Source of the DNA: a bacterium
GTDB lineage: Bacteria; Bacillota; Bacilli; Lactobacillales; Streptococcaceae
Direction of reading: 5' to 3'
DNA length: 64,000 bases
Assembly (NCBI GenBank): GCA_905221295.1
Contig: CAJNCP010000003.1
Span: forward strand, 1 to 64,000
Shown: positions 9,001 through 18,094 of the stretch, in pieces
How positions within the stretch are numbered: the first letter of the stretch is position 1
How the letters are laid out: each line of letters begins with the position of its first letter
Program-made: the position numbers and the translations under genes
The notes under the pieces: generated by a model
Database searches by the model: none
What the model was told of the DNA's origin: nothing
What the model saw: only the letters and a program-made list of their open reading frames with translations

Positions 9001-12000
9001 GTATTGCTCTGGATCAATCGCATCCCAAGTAACCTTAGCTGATGAAACGTGACCATTTGAATCGTAGGTACGAACGCTTTCTGGTAATTGTGGCGCTTCT
9101 GCGATTGGGGTCGTCGCACTAACTTCTTCAACTGAAACGATGCCTTCTACAGAGACTTTTGCACGCGCCTCAAGGTCAAGTCCTTCAACTTTACCTAGAA
9201 CTTCAAAGGTTTGATAGTGATCGAGTTTTTCTTTTGGAATGGCTTGCCAAATGACTTTGTGCGTTTTAGGGAAACCTTTGTCATACTCAACCGTTACTGT
9301 TCCTGGAAGAGTAGGTTCTTGATGCAAGTCTGTTACTACGTTTACTGGGCGTATAGATTGGGCTACTTTTTTCTCAGTATTGGCCTGGATCATAAGAGCG
9401 ATTTGACCTCTAGCCCCATCATATTCTGCTTTGAGAGTGACTGTTCCTGGCTTATGCAACTCAAGCATTCCTTTACGAACTGCGACTTCCCCTTCACCAC
9501 TTGTAGAGAAGGTTACTTTATCAGCTGGTAAAACTGCTTGTGTTCCGTCTTGATAGTGAGCGTGTACAGACAATTTCACTGTTTGGTCTTCTTTAAGACC
9601 GTCAGCTTGCTCTACTTGTAAGCTCAAGTGGTCAATTTTTGGTGCTTCTTCTAGGAATTGAATTGCATAAGTTTGAAGAGGGCCACCATCATTTGGTTGA
9701 ACAAAGATGCTTGCACGCATACCGTTTGCTGCACTTGCTTGAAGGACTGTAACAGTTGCATTTTCAGCACTTGCTGTGACTTCTGGCAATTGGGCACCAT
9801 AAGCAAGAGTGCGGTATTGCATTGGATGTTGACTAGTGAGGCCTGTAACGGCTTCACCACCAACAGTTACAGTTGGCACTACAGGTGCTGCAGGATTGCC
9901 TTCTTCTACTACAAGAGTAGCATGTACGGTTTCGCCTCCTAATTGACCAGTCATTTGAATACGTGATCCTGCGACTGAAAGTTTGGCTTTATCTGCTTCC
10001 GCAATCTCCCACTTATCCACTTCGTATTCTTGAACGCTTCCATCCGTAACGGCAATAGAAACATATTTGTCAACAGTACTCAAGTCTGTTCCTGGGGCAA
10101 CACGTTTAACAGTTGGTAGTTCTTTGGCAATTGCTAGAACCTCGACACGAGCCTCTACCTCACGTCCGTCTGCCATGCCTTTAACTGTCACAACTCCAGC
10201 TTGACTCACATCAACTGAAGACCATGTTACTGGACGTTTTTCACGACTGCCATCACTGTAGACAAAAGCGACGGTCTTCGGCATTTTTGGTTCTTTCTCG
10301 ATAACAGTACGTACTTTTGGTACCTCTGTACCGAGAACGGTCTTTTCTTGGTCTTCTTTTTTACCAGTAAAGACAGTTACTTGACCAGATTTCAAGAGAT
10401 CTGAATGAGCTGTCAGCGTGAATTTGCCTGCTTGTTCAGTTGATTTGACAATGGCAACACCTTTACCGTTAAAGGCTCTGCGAATCCAAGAACCATCTGC
10501 TTGCGCCTTATAGCGTTCACGGCTGGCTTGTTCCCCATTATCGACACCGACCAGTTGACCTTGGCCATGCAATTGGAAGCGAACGAGATTATTAGCAGTA
10601 GGTACCACATTTCCTTGGCTGTCTACAATTTCGTAGTAGATGTAAGTCAAGTCTTTTCCATCTGCTGCGATTGCGTGTTCTTCCTTGACGAGGCGAACAC
10701 CTGCAGGTTGGCCTGCAGTGGTAATCTTGTCACGTGCAATTTCTTTTCCAGCTTCATCGCGAGCTACAGCTTCCAGAGTACCTGGTTGGTAAGCAACCTT
10801 CCACTCAAGGTAGAGTTCCTTAGCATTGGCACCTTCTTGGTAGGTACGGCCATCGCTGGTTTGTTTTTTGTTGAATGTCTTAACTCCGAGAGATTGACCG
10901 TTCAGGAACAATTCAACACTTGCAGCGTTTGAGTAAGCACGGACTGGGATTTTTCCGTCTGCATCTTCGACTTTCGATGCCAATTCTCTATTTTCCCAGT
11001 TCCAGTGAGGAAGGAGGTGAACCATTGGTTTCTTCTTAGCAGAAACCCATTGGCTTTGGTAGAGATAGAAGTCATGCTTTGGAATACCAGCTGTATCTAC
11101 GATACCAAAGTAAGAGCTCTTAACGGGAGTTTGGTTTTGGTTATGCCATGGTGTAGGTTCACCGATATAGTCCGTACCTGTCCAGATAAACTGTCCAGCA
11201 TAGCCAGCATTATCACGGTCAAAAGTCCATGAATCTGTTGCCGTTTTACCCCATCCAACTCGGTCATTACCATAGTCAGACTGTTCGTAGTTACGTTCAG
11301 GTCCGTTACTATGTTTCAATTCACTTTCAGGACGATAATAGCTACCACGTGTACGGGTTGCTGAAGATGTTTCTGAACCGTAAATCAACCATTTTGGATG
11401 TTTCGCACGAAGTTTCTTGTAGTTGTCTTCTGAGTAGTTGAAACCAACTGCATCCAGTTCTTCGGCAATCTTCTCATGACCACCACTACCATCTCCAAAG
11501 CGGAACTTATCTGCTCCCATGGTAACATAACGTGTAGTATCAACATCTTTGATCACTTTTACTAAGCGTTTAACCGTTGCAAGAGAGTGAGCATCACCGT
11601 TGGCTTCACCGATTTCATTCCCAATAGACCACATGAAGACAGCTGGGTTATTTTTATCTCTTTCAACCATGGTACGGAGATCATAGTCAGACCATTTTTC
11701 ACCTTTTCTAGCTTCTGGGTGAGTGGCATCTTTTTCAAAGAAACGTCCGTAGTCATAAGGTTTCTTACCACCATACCAAGTATCAAAGGCCTCTTCCTGA
11801 ACAAGCAAACCAAGTTCTGCTGCGATTTGCAAGGTCTGTGGACTTGCAGGGTTATGAGTTGTACGGATGGCGTTAACGCCCATCTCCTTCATTTGTTTGA
11901 GACGACGGTATTCTGCCTTATAGTTTTCTTCTGCTCCAAGCGATCCGTGGTCATGGTGCAAGGAAACACCATGGAATTTAATGCGTTCACCATTCAAAGA

Positions 12001-13305
12001 GAAACCTTCATTTGGAGTCCAATGATAGTAACGGTAACCAAACAAATCTTTCTTAGCATCAACCAATTGACCGTCACGGTAAACACGCGTAATCAATTCG
12101 TACAAGGCAGGTTTATCATTTAAAACGGTCCAGAGTTTTGGTTTTTCAACTTCTAAAATCGCATCTAGGCTTGTTGACTCATGTGCTTTCAAGGTACGAC
12201 TTGCTGTACGAACCACGCCTGTTACGGCCTGACCACCACGTTCAACGATTTGATACTCTGCCACAAGTTCATGGTCTTTATCGTCTGTATTGACGATTTT
12301 GCTGGCTACATGCGTTTCAACCTTGTCATGTTGCTGTTCTTCAAGTTTTGGCGTTAAGATGGTTGTCCCATTTTTCTCAACATGAACCTTATCAGTCACT
12401 TGCAAGGTCACATCACGGTAAATACCGCTACCAGAGTACCAACGGCTACTTGGTTGTTTGTTGACAGCATGGACAGCAATCACATTCTCACGACCATCTT
12501 TGTGAAGGTATTTGGTGATATCGTATGAGAACTGGTTATAACCATTTGGATAATGTCCCACTAACTGGCCATTGACATAGACTTGAGAATCCATGTAGAC
12601 CCCATCAAAGGTCACACGAACATTTTTCTTGAGATCTTTTTCATCAAGTTTAAAGGTCTTACGATACCAAGCTTCTCCACCATTGAGCTGTCCACCCTCG
12701 TTTTGGGCAGGTGACTGATGGTCAAAATCGTTAAAGATACTCCAGTCGTGTGGGAGATCCAATTTTTGCCATGTTGATACATCTGCATCTGATTTCACAG
12801 CTTCTTTAGGATTCGCATTAAGTTTAAAGTGCCAATTTTGATTAAAATTCACTTTTCTATCTTCAATCATTTGATTCACTTCTTCATTTGTCGCAGCTTT
12901 CAACTCTTCCTTGACAGGCTTTTCCTGACTTGAAGCTTGAGATTCTACCTTTGGAGCTGTTTCTTCAGGTTTTAGAGACGCTTTCTCCTCTTTTGGAACT
13001 ACAGGTTCATCTTCTTTCACCTCTGGTTTACTTCCTTCAATGGGAGCTGTTTGGCTTTGATCTACACTTACAGCCTCGTTATTCTCTACTACTGCTTTAT
13101 CCTGTTTTTCCTCCACTGCTGGACTATCCTCTTTTGGTTGTTCTACAGTGTGCGCAATAGGTGTTTCGTCCGCAAAAACAGAGCTTGTTCCAGCAAGATT
13201 TGCACCAAATAGAACAGCGCAAGTCCCGATCAGTACTGAGCATGTCCCAACAGAAAACTTCCGAATACTGTAGACACTTTTACGATTCCAATAGCTTTTA
13301 TCCAT
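6064..13305 (-). CDS. bgaA: Cell-wall-anchored beta-galactosidase BgaA
   Basis: 2413 residues. Order: YSIRK signal peptide (SVYSIRKFSVGTCSVLIG), acidic linker to ~145, GH2 sugar-binding, Ig-like and TIM-barrel domains to ~880, bacterial Ig-like repeats, two CBM71-type galactose-binding modules (about 1465-1635 and 1810-1990, each with a RWTNW core), three G5 repeats (about 2095-2350), and the sortase signal LPNTG with a hydrophobic segment and basic tail. The acid/base is E564 (SIGNEIGEANG) and the nucleophile E645 (IYGSETSS), the same numbers as in pneumococcal BgaA. It removes terminal beta-1,4-galactose from N-glycans on the cell surface and also acts as an adhesin. From memory, the pneumococcal form is somewhat shorter (about 2,230 residues). 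A cre site and a good promoter lie upstream. Confidence 0.96.
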   Translation of the reverse strand: MDKSYWNRKSVYSIRKFSVGTCSVLIGTCAVLFGANLAGTSSVFADETPIAHTVEQPKEDSPAVEEKQDKAVVENNEAVSVDQSQTAPIEGSKPEVKEDEPVVPKEEKASLKPEETAPKVESQASSQEKPVKEELKAATNEEVNQMIEDRKVNFNQNWHFKLNANPKEAVKSDADVSTWQKLDLPHDWSIFNDFDHQSPAQNEGGQLNGGEAWYRKTFKLDEKDLKKNVRVTFDGVYMDSQVYVNGQLVGHYPNGYNQFSYDITKYLHKDGRENVIAVHAVNKQPSSRWYSGSGIYRDVTLQVTDKVHVEKNGTTILTPKLEEQQHDKVETHVASKIVNTDDKDHELVAEYQIVERGGQAVTGVVRTASRTLKAHESTSLDAILEVEKPKLWTVLNDKPALYELITRVYRDGQLVDAKKDLFGYRYYHWTPNEGFSLNGERIKFHGVSLHHDHGSLGAEENYKAEYRRLKQMKEMGVNAIRTTHNPASPQTLQIAAELGLLVQEEAFDTWYGGKKPYDYGRFFEKDATHPEARKGEKWSDYDLRTMVERDKNNPAVFMWSIGNEIGEANGDAHSLATVKRLVKVIKDVDTTRYVTMGADKFRFGDGSGGHEKIAEELDAVGFNYSEDNYKKLRAKHPKWLIYGSETSSATRTRGSYYRPESELKHSNGPERNYEQSDYGNDRVGWGKTATDSWTFDRDNAGYAGQFIWTGTDYIGEPTPWHNQNQTPVKSSYFGIVDTAGIPKHDFYLYQSQWVSAKKKPMVHLLPHWNWENRELASKVEDADGKIPVRAYSNAASVELFLNGQSLGVKTFNKKQTSDGRTYQEGANAKELYLEWKVAYQPGTLEAVARDEAGKEIARDKITTAGQPAGVRLVKEEHAIAADGKDLTYIYYEIVDSQGNVVPTANNLVRFQLHGQGQLVGVDNGEQASRERYKAQADGSWIRRAFNGKGVAIVKSTEQAGKFTLTAHSDLLKSGQVTVFTGKKEDQEKTVLGTEVPKVRTVIEKEPKMPKTVAFVYSDGSREKRPVTWSSVDVSQAGVVTVKGMADGREVEARVEVLAIAKELPTVKRVAPGTDLSTVDKYVSIAVTDGSVQEYEVDKWEIAEADKAKLSVAGSRIQMTGQLGGETVHATLVVEEGNPAAPVVPTVTVGGEAVTGLTSQHPMQYRTLAYGAQLPEVTASAENATVTVLQASAANGMRASIFVQPNDGGPLQTYAIQFLEEAPKIDHLSLQVEQADGLKEDQTVKLSVHAHYQDGTQAVLPADKVTFSTSGEGEVAVRKGMLELHKPGTVTLKAEYDGARGQIALMIQANTEKKVAQSIRPVNVVTDLHQEPTLPGTVTVEYDKGFPKTHKVIWQAIPKEKLDHYQTFEVLGKVEGLDLEARAKVSVEGIVSVEEVSATTPIAEAPQLPESVRTYDSNGHVSSAKVTWDAIDPEQYAKEGVFTVNGRLEGTQLTTKLHVRVSAQTEQGANISDQWTGSELPLAFASDSNPTDPVSNVNDKLISFNDRPANRWTNWNRTNPEASVGVLFGDSGILSKRSVDNLSVGFHEDHGVGVPKSYVIEYYVGKTVPTAPKNPSFVGEENHAFNDPANWKEVSNLKAPAQLKAGEMNHFSFDKVETYAVRIRMVRLDSKKGTSITEVQIFAKQVAAAKQGQTRIQVDGKDLANFNPDLTDYYIESVDGKVPAVTASVSNNGLATVVPSVREGEPVRVIAKAENGDILGEYRLHFTSNKDLLSRKPVAAVKQARLLQVGQPLELPTKVPVYFTGKDGYETKDLAVEWEEVPAENLTKAGQFTVRGRVLGSDLVAEFSVRVTDKLGEVLSDNPDYDENSNQAFASATNDIDDSSHDRVDYINDRDHSENRRWTNWSPTPSSNPEVSAGVIFRENGKIVERTVAQAKLHFFADSGTDAPSKLVLERYVGPEFEVPTYYSNYQAYDADHPFNNPENWEAVPYRADKDIEAGDEINVTFKAVKAKAMRWRMERKADKKGVAIIEMTFLAPSELSQESTASKILVDGKELPDFAENRQDYQITYKGQRPKVSVEETDQAASTVVDSGDDSLPVLVRLVSESGKQVKEYRIQLVKEKPVSEKTAPAIQEENPSLELVEKELAFQTVEKEDSSLYVGESRVEQEGQVGKERILTSVSPDGTREEKLREVIQAPVNRVLLVGTKRGTARPLDGVRDLVHHKPELLVEEEAIDFKVQERKTDKLYVGESRVLKEGQKGVRVHLVEVENGKRTSKETFDKIVAQDRIVEVGTKRGTAQPLDGDAGLVHEKPALLVEEENIDFQVQERKNDKLPLGQTRVLQEGQKGVRVHLVEVENGKRTLKETFDKIAAQDRIVEVGTAVAQEKPEVQAPVKPDEREQEQTEPNQQKEKASQTGKDHLPNTGSESSMSILAAGLALLGLGAGLAATTRKKED

Positions 13306-13318
13306 AAAAACCTCCTTT

Positions 13319-13333
13319 AGTAACCGCTTCCAT
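13319..13333 (-). promoter_or_regulatory. CcpA cre site upstream of bgaA
   Basis: ATGGAAGCGGTTACT on the minus strand matches the WTGNAANCGNWNNCW consensus at every fixed position. It lies between the promoter and the ribosome site AAGGAGG, ending 14 bp before the ATG, so bound CcpA would block elongation. This predicts glucose repression of bgaA. Confidence 0.85.
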
Positions 13334-13376
13334 TTTTATGTGATAGCGGATAACTCTCCATTTGTCTTTTATATCT

Positions 13377-13405
13377 ATTCTATAAAATAATATAGATAAC
13401 TTCAA
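13377..13405 (-). promoter_or_regulatory. bgaA promoter
   Basis: TTGAAG (13400-13405), a 17-bp spacer and TAGAAT (13377-13382) on the minus strand. The predicted leader is about 65 nt and contains the cre site. Confidence 0.7.
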
Positions 13406-13527
13406 TCCTTAAAACTAAAAAATCATAATTTTGATTGTTTTTTCTAAAATTTGGAGAAGATTCAAAAAATGTGAATGTAGATTTAGAACAAAAAACAACC
13501 ATTTCCTATCACTCAGTAAAATATCAT

Positions 13528-13557
13528 AAAAAAGTTCCTTACAAAAGGAACTTTTTT
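13528..13557. terminator. Terminator of the TetR-MFS operon
   Basis: AAAAAAGTTCCTT (13528-13540) pairs perfectly with AAGGAACTTTTTT (13545-13557) around a 4-nt loop. The A and T runs make it functional in either direction; here it ends the minus-strand operon, 33 nt past the MFS stop, and shields bgaA from read-through. Confidence 0.9.
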
Positions 13558-13589
13558 ATTTATAGTTCTAAATCCTTTTTACCAACTTA

Positions 13590-14894
13590 TTAAATTTCTA
13601 AATCATCACTTTTTGATAAGCTCTCATTTTCCAACTCTTTAATTTCATTTCTACTAGATATAATGAGGGCAATCACCATGAGGAAAATACCTGACAAGAT
13701 AATCATGACGGCTGCACTTCTCCCCTCACCTCGGCCAATTATAGTCTCAACTAGCAGACTCAGACTTCCACCATTTTGGAGAACAGGTTTGATTAGAAAA
13801 TCGACCATTATCCCAACAGAGGCATATGCAACAACATAACCAACTTGAGAAATCAAACCAATCGTTCCCCAAGCCTTCCCCTGGTGTTCTACAGGAATTG
13901 TAATCCTTACTAAATAATCCATAGCTGTATTTGCAAATGGTAAACTTAGAAAGAGACAGAAACCAAAAACTAGGATAAGGATGGTATCCTTACTCCAAGC
14001 AAATGCTGCCATAAACAATCCCATTCCTAAAAGAGCTACCTGTAGAAGACTGGCGAACCCCTTTTTGACACTCAACTTGCTGATTAGCAAACCTCCCACC
14101 AACATTCCAAAGGCTGAAATAGTTGTCGCAAAGCCAACAAAAGACTCGCCTCCAAAAGAAAGTAGCATGGGAATCATGAGAGTCTGAACAGTTCCCAAAC
14201 AAAAGGAGACTAAAACACCAAGGAGAACAAGAAACCAGATACCTTTTTTCTCATGGATGATACGAAAACCTAATTTTAAATCATCGCCTAGCTCACCAAT
14301 ATCGTCCTTTTGTATTCCCTTCATTTCCTTCCTTACAATATAAGTTATGGGGAGGGTGATTAGAATCGTTAGCATATCGAGAAACAGAATTGTTCGAATG
14401 CCTGCAAAACTCAAAACCAAACCAGATAGAATAGGAGAGAGGAGATAGCGAGAAGCAGGAATCAACTGAACCATACCACTTGCCTTTGAGTATTCCTCCT
14501 TTTCCAATAAATCAGAGATTGTCGCTCGAAAGGCTGGCTCAACGAGAGAAGAAAAACTGGAACTAATGGCAGCTCCAAGCAAGATACCAGCAAACAGAGA
14601 TGATTCATGTAAAAATTGTAAAGAAAATAGGATGCAGAGAAGACCGCTAATGGACAAGCCATCACCTAACATCATCAAGAGTCTACGATCATGCCGGTCC
14701 GCTAAGGCACCTGCTAAGGGGGAAAAGAGGAGACCTGGTAGGAAACCTGCCAAAATCATCAAACCAGTCATACTACTCATACCCGTCATTTGATAGATAT
14801 AAATTCCTAAAGCAAAGGAACTCATACCGGATCCACTTGACGAAATGAGACTCGCTCCCCATAAGAGTAGGAATTTTTTATAACCCTTTGTCAT
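13590..14894 (-). CDS. MFS transporter, probable drug or metabolite exporter
   Basis: 434 residues with about 12 membrane segments, an SSSGSGMSSFALGIYIYQ first helix and the loop motif GALADRHDRR (MFS motif A, GxLaDRxGRR) near residue 82. The relatives are macrolide-efflux/MFS_3-type exporters. The ATG follows the TAG of the tetR gene directly, with ribosome site GAGGTGG inside tetR, so the two are co-transcribed. The substrate cannot be read from sequence. Confidence 0.85.
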   Translation of the reverse strand: MTKGYKKFLLLWGASLISSSGSGMSSFALGIYIYQMTGMSSMTGLMILAGFLPGLLFSPLAGALADRHDRRLLMMLGDGLSISGLLCILFSLQFLHESSLFAGILLGAAISSSFSSLVEPAFRATISDLLEKEEYSKASGMVQLIPASRYLLSPILSGLVLSFAGIRTILFLDMLTILITLPITYIVRKEMKGIQKDDIGELGDDLKLGFRIIHEKKGIWFLVLLGVLVSFCLGTVQTLMIPMLLSFGGESFVGFATTISAFGMLVGGLLISKLSVKKGFASLLQVALLGMGLFMAAFAWSKDTILILVFGFCLFLSLPFANTAMDYLVRITIPVEHQGKAWGTIGLISQVGYVVAYASVGIMVDFLIKPVLQNGGSLSLLVETIIGRGEGRSAAVMIILSGIFLMVIALIISSRNEIKELENESLSKSDDLEI

Positions 14895-15521
14895 CTAATC
14901 CACCTCATTTTTTTGTAAGGACAAGGTCTTAAATGAAGCAAAACTTCCTTGGTCTGCTCCTAAGATCCTTTCGATATTGTACAAAAGACTTTCAGTTTTT
15001 CGCTCAATAATCTCTTGGCTCATCTTCTCATCACGAAGATCTAAAACTCCGACAATCATAGCCAAGATAAGTTCAGCGGTTTCATATGGGTAGGCATTCT
15101 CAAATATACCTTTTTCAACTCCTTCCTGAATGATTTTTTCAAATATAGGAGTTATTTTTTGGAGCAACAGTCGATTACTCTTTTCATGGAAAAGAGCATT
15201 CTGAGGTCGATTCAGGTAGTCCACCATCAGATCACCCCCGGATAGGTGTTCCATATTCATAACAGAAAAAAGTGAGAAAATCTTTTCATGAACAGAAAGT
15301 TCTTGCTGCAATACAATCTGTTCAGCTTCCGCCACTATATCATGTGCCGAGCGCTCAATAATGGCATCCATAATCGCCTCTTTTGACTCGAAATGATAAT
15401 ACAAGGTTCCCCTTGCGATATCCAATTTCTTTAAAATATCACTGATTGACGTATAATCATACCCCTTTTCTAAAAATAGTGAAAATGACACATCTAAAAT
15501 CTGTTCTTTTTTATTTTTCAT
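14895..15521 (-). CDS. TetR-family transcriptional repressor
   Basis: 208 residues. The N-terminal helix-turn-helix (ILDVSFSLFLEKGYDYTSIS, then LDIARGTLYYHFESKEAI) is the TetR_N signature; the C-terminal two thirds is a variable ligand-binding region. Being first in the operon with the exporter and preceded by a palindrome at 15539-15553, it most likely represses itself and the exporter until a ligand binds. Confidence 0.92.
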   Translation of the reverse strand: MKNKKEQILDVSFSLFLEKGYDYTSISDILKKLDIARGTLYYHFESKEAIMDAIIERSAHDIVAEAEQIVLQQELSVHEKIFSLFSVMNMEHLSGGDLMVDYLNRPQNALFHEKSNRLLLQKITPIFEKIIQEGVEKGIFENAYPYETAELILAMIVGVLDLRDEKMSQEIIERKTESLLYNIERILGADQGSFASFKTLSLQKNEVD

Positions 15522-15538
15522 TGATTACTCCTTTTTTA

Positions 15539-15553
15539 GACTGACAGTCGGTC
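15539..15553. promoter_or_regulatory. Probable TetR operator
   Basis: GACTGAC-A-GTCGGTC is a 15-bp near-perfect palindrome (six of seven arm positions pair). It lies 18 bp upstream of the tetR start codon, next to an AT-rich TTGTTAGAATAAAAGC stretch that should hold the promoter. GACnGnC-type palindromes are typical TetR-family targets. Confidence 0.7.
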
Positions 15554-15646
15554 TATGCTTTTATTCTAACAATAAGCCCCAAAATTGTCAATCAATTTGA
15601 ATATCACAAGAAGTCTGATGAGCTCACCTAAAATCTGAAAACATAA

Positions 15647-15671
15647 AAAGCAGCTCATAAAGAACTGCTTT
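15647..15671 (-). terminator. Terminator behind the SDR gene
   Basis: AAAGCAG (15647-15653) and CTGCTTT (15665-15671) form a 7-bp stem; the minus strand continues with TTTTTATGT. It ends the miaA-hflX-rnz-SDR operon. Confidence 0.7.
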
Positions 15672-15750
15672 ATTGCGAAGGTGTTGTTACTTGACATAAA
15701 TAAGCAAGGGTCATAAACCTTAAAAAGTATCAGAAGTATCCATCGTCTTC

Positions 15751-16506
15751 TCACTTATAGTTAAAGATCCCCCCTGCCAACTTATCAGCTAGCTTGGGAA
15801 AGAGGGTATAAAACTTATGGGCTAGGTTCAACAAAACTGGGAGATTGAGTTCCCGTTTATTTTTTCCTATGGTTTTGACAATCTTTCTAGCGACTGCATC
15901 TGGTTCTAAGAGAAAGCGGTCAACCGACTTGAGGTAACTACCATCTGGATCAGCCTGGTCAAAAAATCCTGTGCGGATTGGACCTGGATTGACCGTCGTT
16001 ACATAGACACCATAGGGCATCAGTTCGAGACGCAAAGCATTTGAAAATCCAATAGCAGCATACTTGGTTGCCGAGTAGAGACTGGACTTACTAGTCGCTA
16101 TCAATCCAGCCATGCTGACAATATTGATGATATGCCCCTTTCGACTTTCCTTCATACGAGAAGCAATCAAACGTGATAGGTTCATCAGGGCAAAGGTATT
16201 GATCTTAAACATCTGGTGAATGTCTTTGTCAGAAATCTTGTCAAATTCTTCAAAAATTCCATAGCCAGCATTGTTAATCAAGATATCAATCTTACCATAA
16301 CGGAGATAGAGGTCAGCTACCAGAGTTTCTAGGGCCGAGTCATCGGTAATGTCTATTTCAATCAATTCCACATGGACATGGTTTCCATATAGCTCTAACA
16401 GTTTTTCCTTATTTCTACCTAGCAAAATGAGTTGGTCATCTGGCAAGAGTTTGACCATTTCTTGGGCTAAGCCACCGCTAGCACCTGTAATGAGAATTGT
16501 TCGCAT
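15751..16506 (-). CDS. Short-chain dehydrogenase/reductase
   Basis: 251 residues, the normal SDR length. The NAD(P)-binding TGASGGLAQ lies near residue 7, NNAGYG near 86, and the catalytic YSATK (Tyr and Lys) near 150, preceded by the serine of NIVSMAG. The final ~30 residues are hydrophobic or basic, as in membrane-associated SDRs of the DltE/YqjQ type. The gene starts 20 nt after rnz and is last in the operon. Substrate unknown. Confidence 0.9.
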   Translation of the reverse strand: MRTILITGASGGLAQEMVKLLPDDQLILLGRNKEKLLELYGNHVHVELIEIDITDDSALETLVADLYLRYGKIDILINNAGYGIFEEFDKISDKDIHQMFKINTFALMNLSRLIASRMKESRKGHIINIVSMAGLIATSKSSLYSATKYAAIGFSNALRLELMPYGVYVTTVNPGPIRTGFFDQADPDGSYLKSVDRFLLEPDAVARKIVKTIGKNKRELNLPVLLNLAHKFYTLFPKLADKLAGGIFNYK

Positions 16507-16526
16507 ACTTATCCTTTTTCAATCTT

Positions 16527-17456
16527 TTAGATTTCCACTTCTTCCAAGTCTTTAACCACATGGACATTTTCAAAAACAGTTGCCGCATCTTTCTTGAGCT
16601 GGCTGATATCTTTTGAAAGGAAACGAGCGCTGATATGATTGAGCAAGAGGCGCTTAGCACCGGCTTCTGCTGCTACTTGTGCTGCCTGCATATTGGTTGA
16701 GTGACCGTGATTGCGGGCAATTTTTTCATCTCCCTTGCCATAAGTCGACTCGTGGACAAGGACATCGGCATTGACAGCTAGACGCACACTGGCATTGGTT
16801 TTTCGGGTGTCACCCAGAATAGTAATAATCTTACCAGGTCGTGGTGCTGAGATATAGTCAGCAGCTTTGATTTCAGTTCCGTCTTCTAGAACAACGTCCT
16901 GACCGTTTTTGATTTTTCCAAAAAGCGGGCCAAATGGAACACCAGCAGCCTTAAGTTTTTCAGCATCCAAGGTACCTTCTAAGTCCTTTTGCATGACACG
17001 ATAGCCAACACAGAAAATAGTGTGGTCCAGCTCCTCTGCATACACCGTGAATTTATCGGTCTCAAGGATTTTCCCTAGAGAATCTTGGTCAAACTCATGA
17101 AAATGAATGCGGTAAGGCAGACGAGAACCTGACACACGAAGGCTGGTTAAGACAAAGGACTTGATTCCTTGCGGTCCATAGATGTCCAAATCTGTCTGCT
17201 CTTCATTGGCCTGAAAGGCACGGCTAGAGAGAAATCCTGGCAAGCCAAAGATATGGTCCCCATGCAGGTGGGTGATAAAGATTTTGCTGACCTTACGTGG
17301 TCGAATCGTGGTTTCCAGAATGCGATTTTGCGTCCCTTCTCCACAGTCAAAGAGCCAAACCTCGTTAATCTCGTCCAAGAGTTTCAGGGCGAGACTTGAA
17401 ACGTTGCGGGCTTTAGAGGGCTGACCAGCCCCTGTTCCTAAAAATTGAATATCCAT
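16527..17456 (-). CDS. rnz: Ribonuclease Z (tRNA 3' processing endonuclease)
   Basis: 309 residues. It opens [18 protein letters not shown], the metallo-beta-lactamase fold of RNase Z, and carries the zinc motif [13 protein letters not shown] near residue 62. A later histidine motif is HGHST, and ILGDT contributes the bridging aspartate. The enzyme removes 3' trailers from tRNA precursors. CCA is not encoded in the tRNA-Ser of this window, in line with the need for this enzyme. It sits in the operon 14 nt after the DUF gene, a tRNA-processing context shared with miaA. Confidence 0.96.
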   Translation of the reverse strand: MDIQFLGTGAGQPSKARNVSSLALKLLDEINEVWLFDCGEGTQNRILETTIRPRKVSKIFITHLHGDHIFGLPGFLSSRAFQANEEQTDLDIYGPQGIKSFVLTSLRVSGSRLPYRIHFHEFDQDSLGKILETDKFTVYAEELDHTIFCVGYRVMQKDLEGTLDAEKLKAAGVPFGPLFGKIKNGQDVVLEDGTEIKAADYISAPRPGKIITILGDTRKTNASVRLAVNADVLVHESTYGKGDEKIARNHGHSTNMQAAQVAAEAGAKRLLLNHISARFLSKDISQLKKDAATVFENVHVVKDLEEVEI

Positions 17457-17470
17457 TCGATACTTTCTAA

Positions 17471-18094
17471 TTAATCAATATATAACATGGCTGTGCGATT
17501 TTCCGATCGGAAATAGCGCTTGCCAGAAAAAGCAACAGCTTCTTGCAGTAAATCCTCTTGACTGTAGCCTTTGAGACGTTTACGACCATCCGCCAAGCTT
17601 TCCAAATCAGTCAAAGCTGTGAGACTCTCCACGCTAACAATTTCCTCATCTCCGACAGGCTTCATGTAAATCTTTCCAGACTCTTCAAAGACGAGTTGAT
17701 GGGGGAAAATTTGCGCAATCTCAAAAAGTAAGTCATCCGAGATTTCCTCTTCATTTTCAGAGAAAATTCGCCCCAAGCCCTCACTCTCATAGCAAAACCC
17801 AAAGGATTTACCAGACAGATTAAGACGAATAAAAGGCTTATTTTCAAAGGTGAAACTTGGCTCAGCATTGTAGAGATTCAGTTCATGACTGAGTTCTGCA
17901 AAATAATCCGTCGCAGCCTGAGGACTCTTTTTCTGGTAAAGTTCAGCAAAGTAGGCGTTAACTACACTTGGCGGAGGTGTGATGAGAGCCAACTGCTCTT
18001 GCTCTGTTTTGCCAGCTAGAAGTTGATCTAGATAGACCTTATCCAGACTTGTATAACCTCCATACTTTAGAGCCAAAGTTTTAATATCAGTCAT
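17471..18094 (-). CDS. Conserved hypothetical protein between hflX and rnz
   Basis: 207 residues, acidic, no membrane segment or signal peptide. I recognise it only by position: mitis-group genomes carry a protein of this kind between hflX and rnz, sometimes labelled cystathionine beta-lyase, but there is no PLP-enzyme motif to support that. The start overlaps the hflX end by 8 nt, so it is translated with hflX. Function unknown. Confidence 0.8.
   Translation of the reverse strand: MTDIKTLALKYGGYTSLDKVYLDQLLAGKTEQEQLALITPPPSVVNAYFAELYQKKSPQAATDYFAELSHELNLYNAEPSFTFENKPFIRLNLSGKSFGFCYESEGLGRIFSENEEEISDDLLFEIAQIFPHQLVFEESGKIYMKPVGDEEIVSVESLTALTDLESLADGRKRLKGYSQEDLLQEAVAFSGKRYFRSENRTAMLYID

Noticed and set aside
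11587-12123. Plus-strand ORF of 178 codons inside bgaA
   Set aside because: Antisense to the conserved catalytic domain of bgaA; no ribosome site or family match.
15566-15754. Small minus-strand ORF of 62 codons
   Set aside because: It spans the SDR terminator hairpin, overlaps the SDR stop and has no ribosome site.
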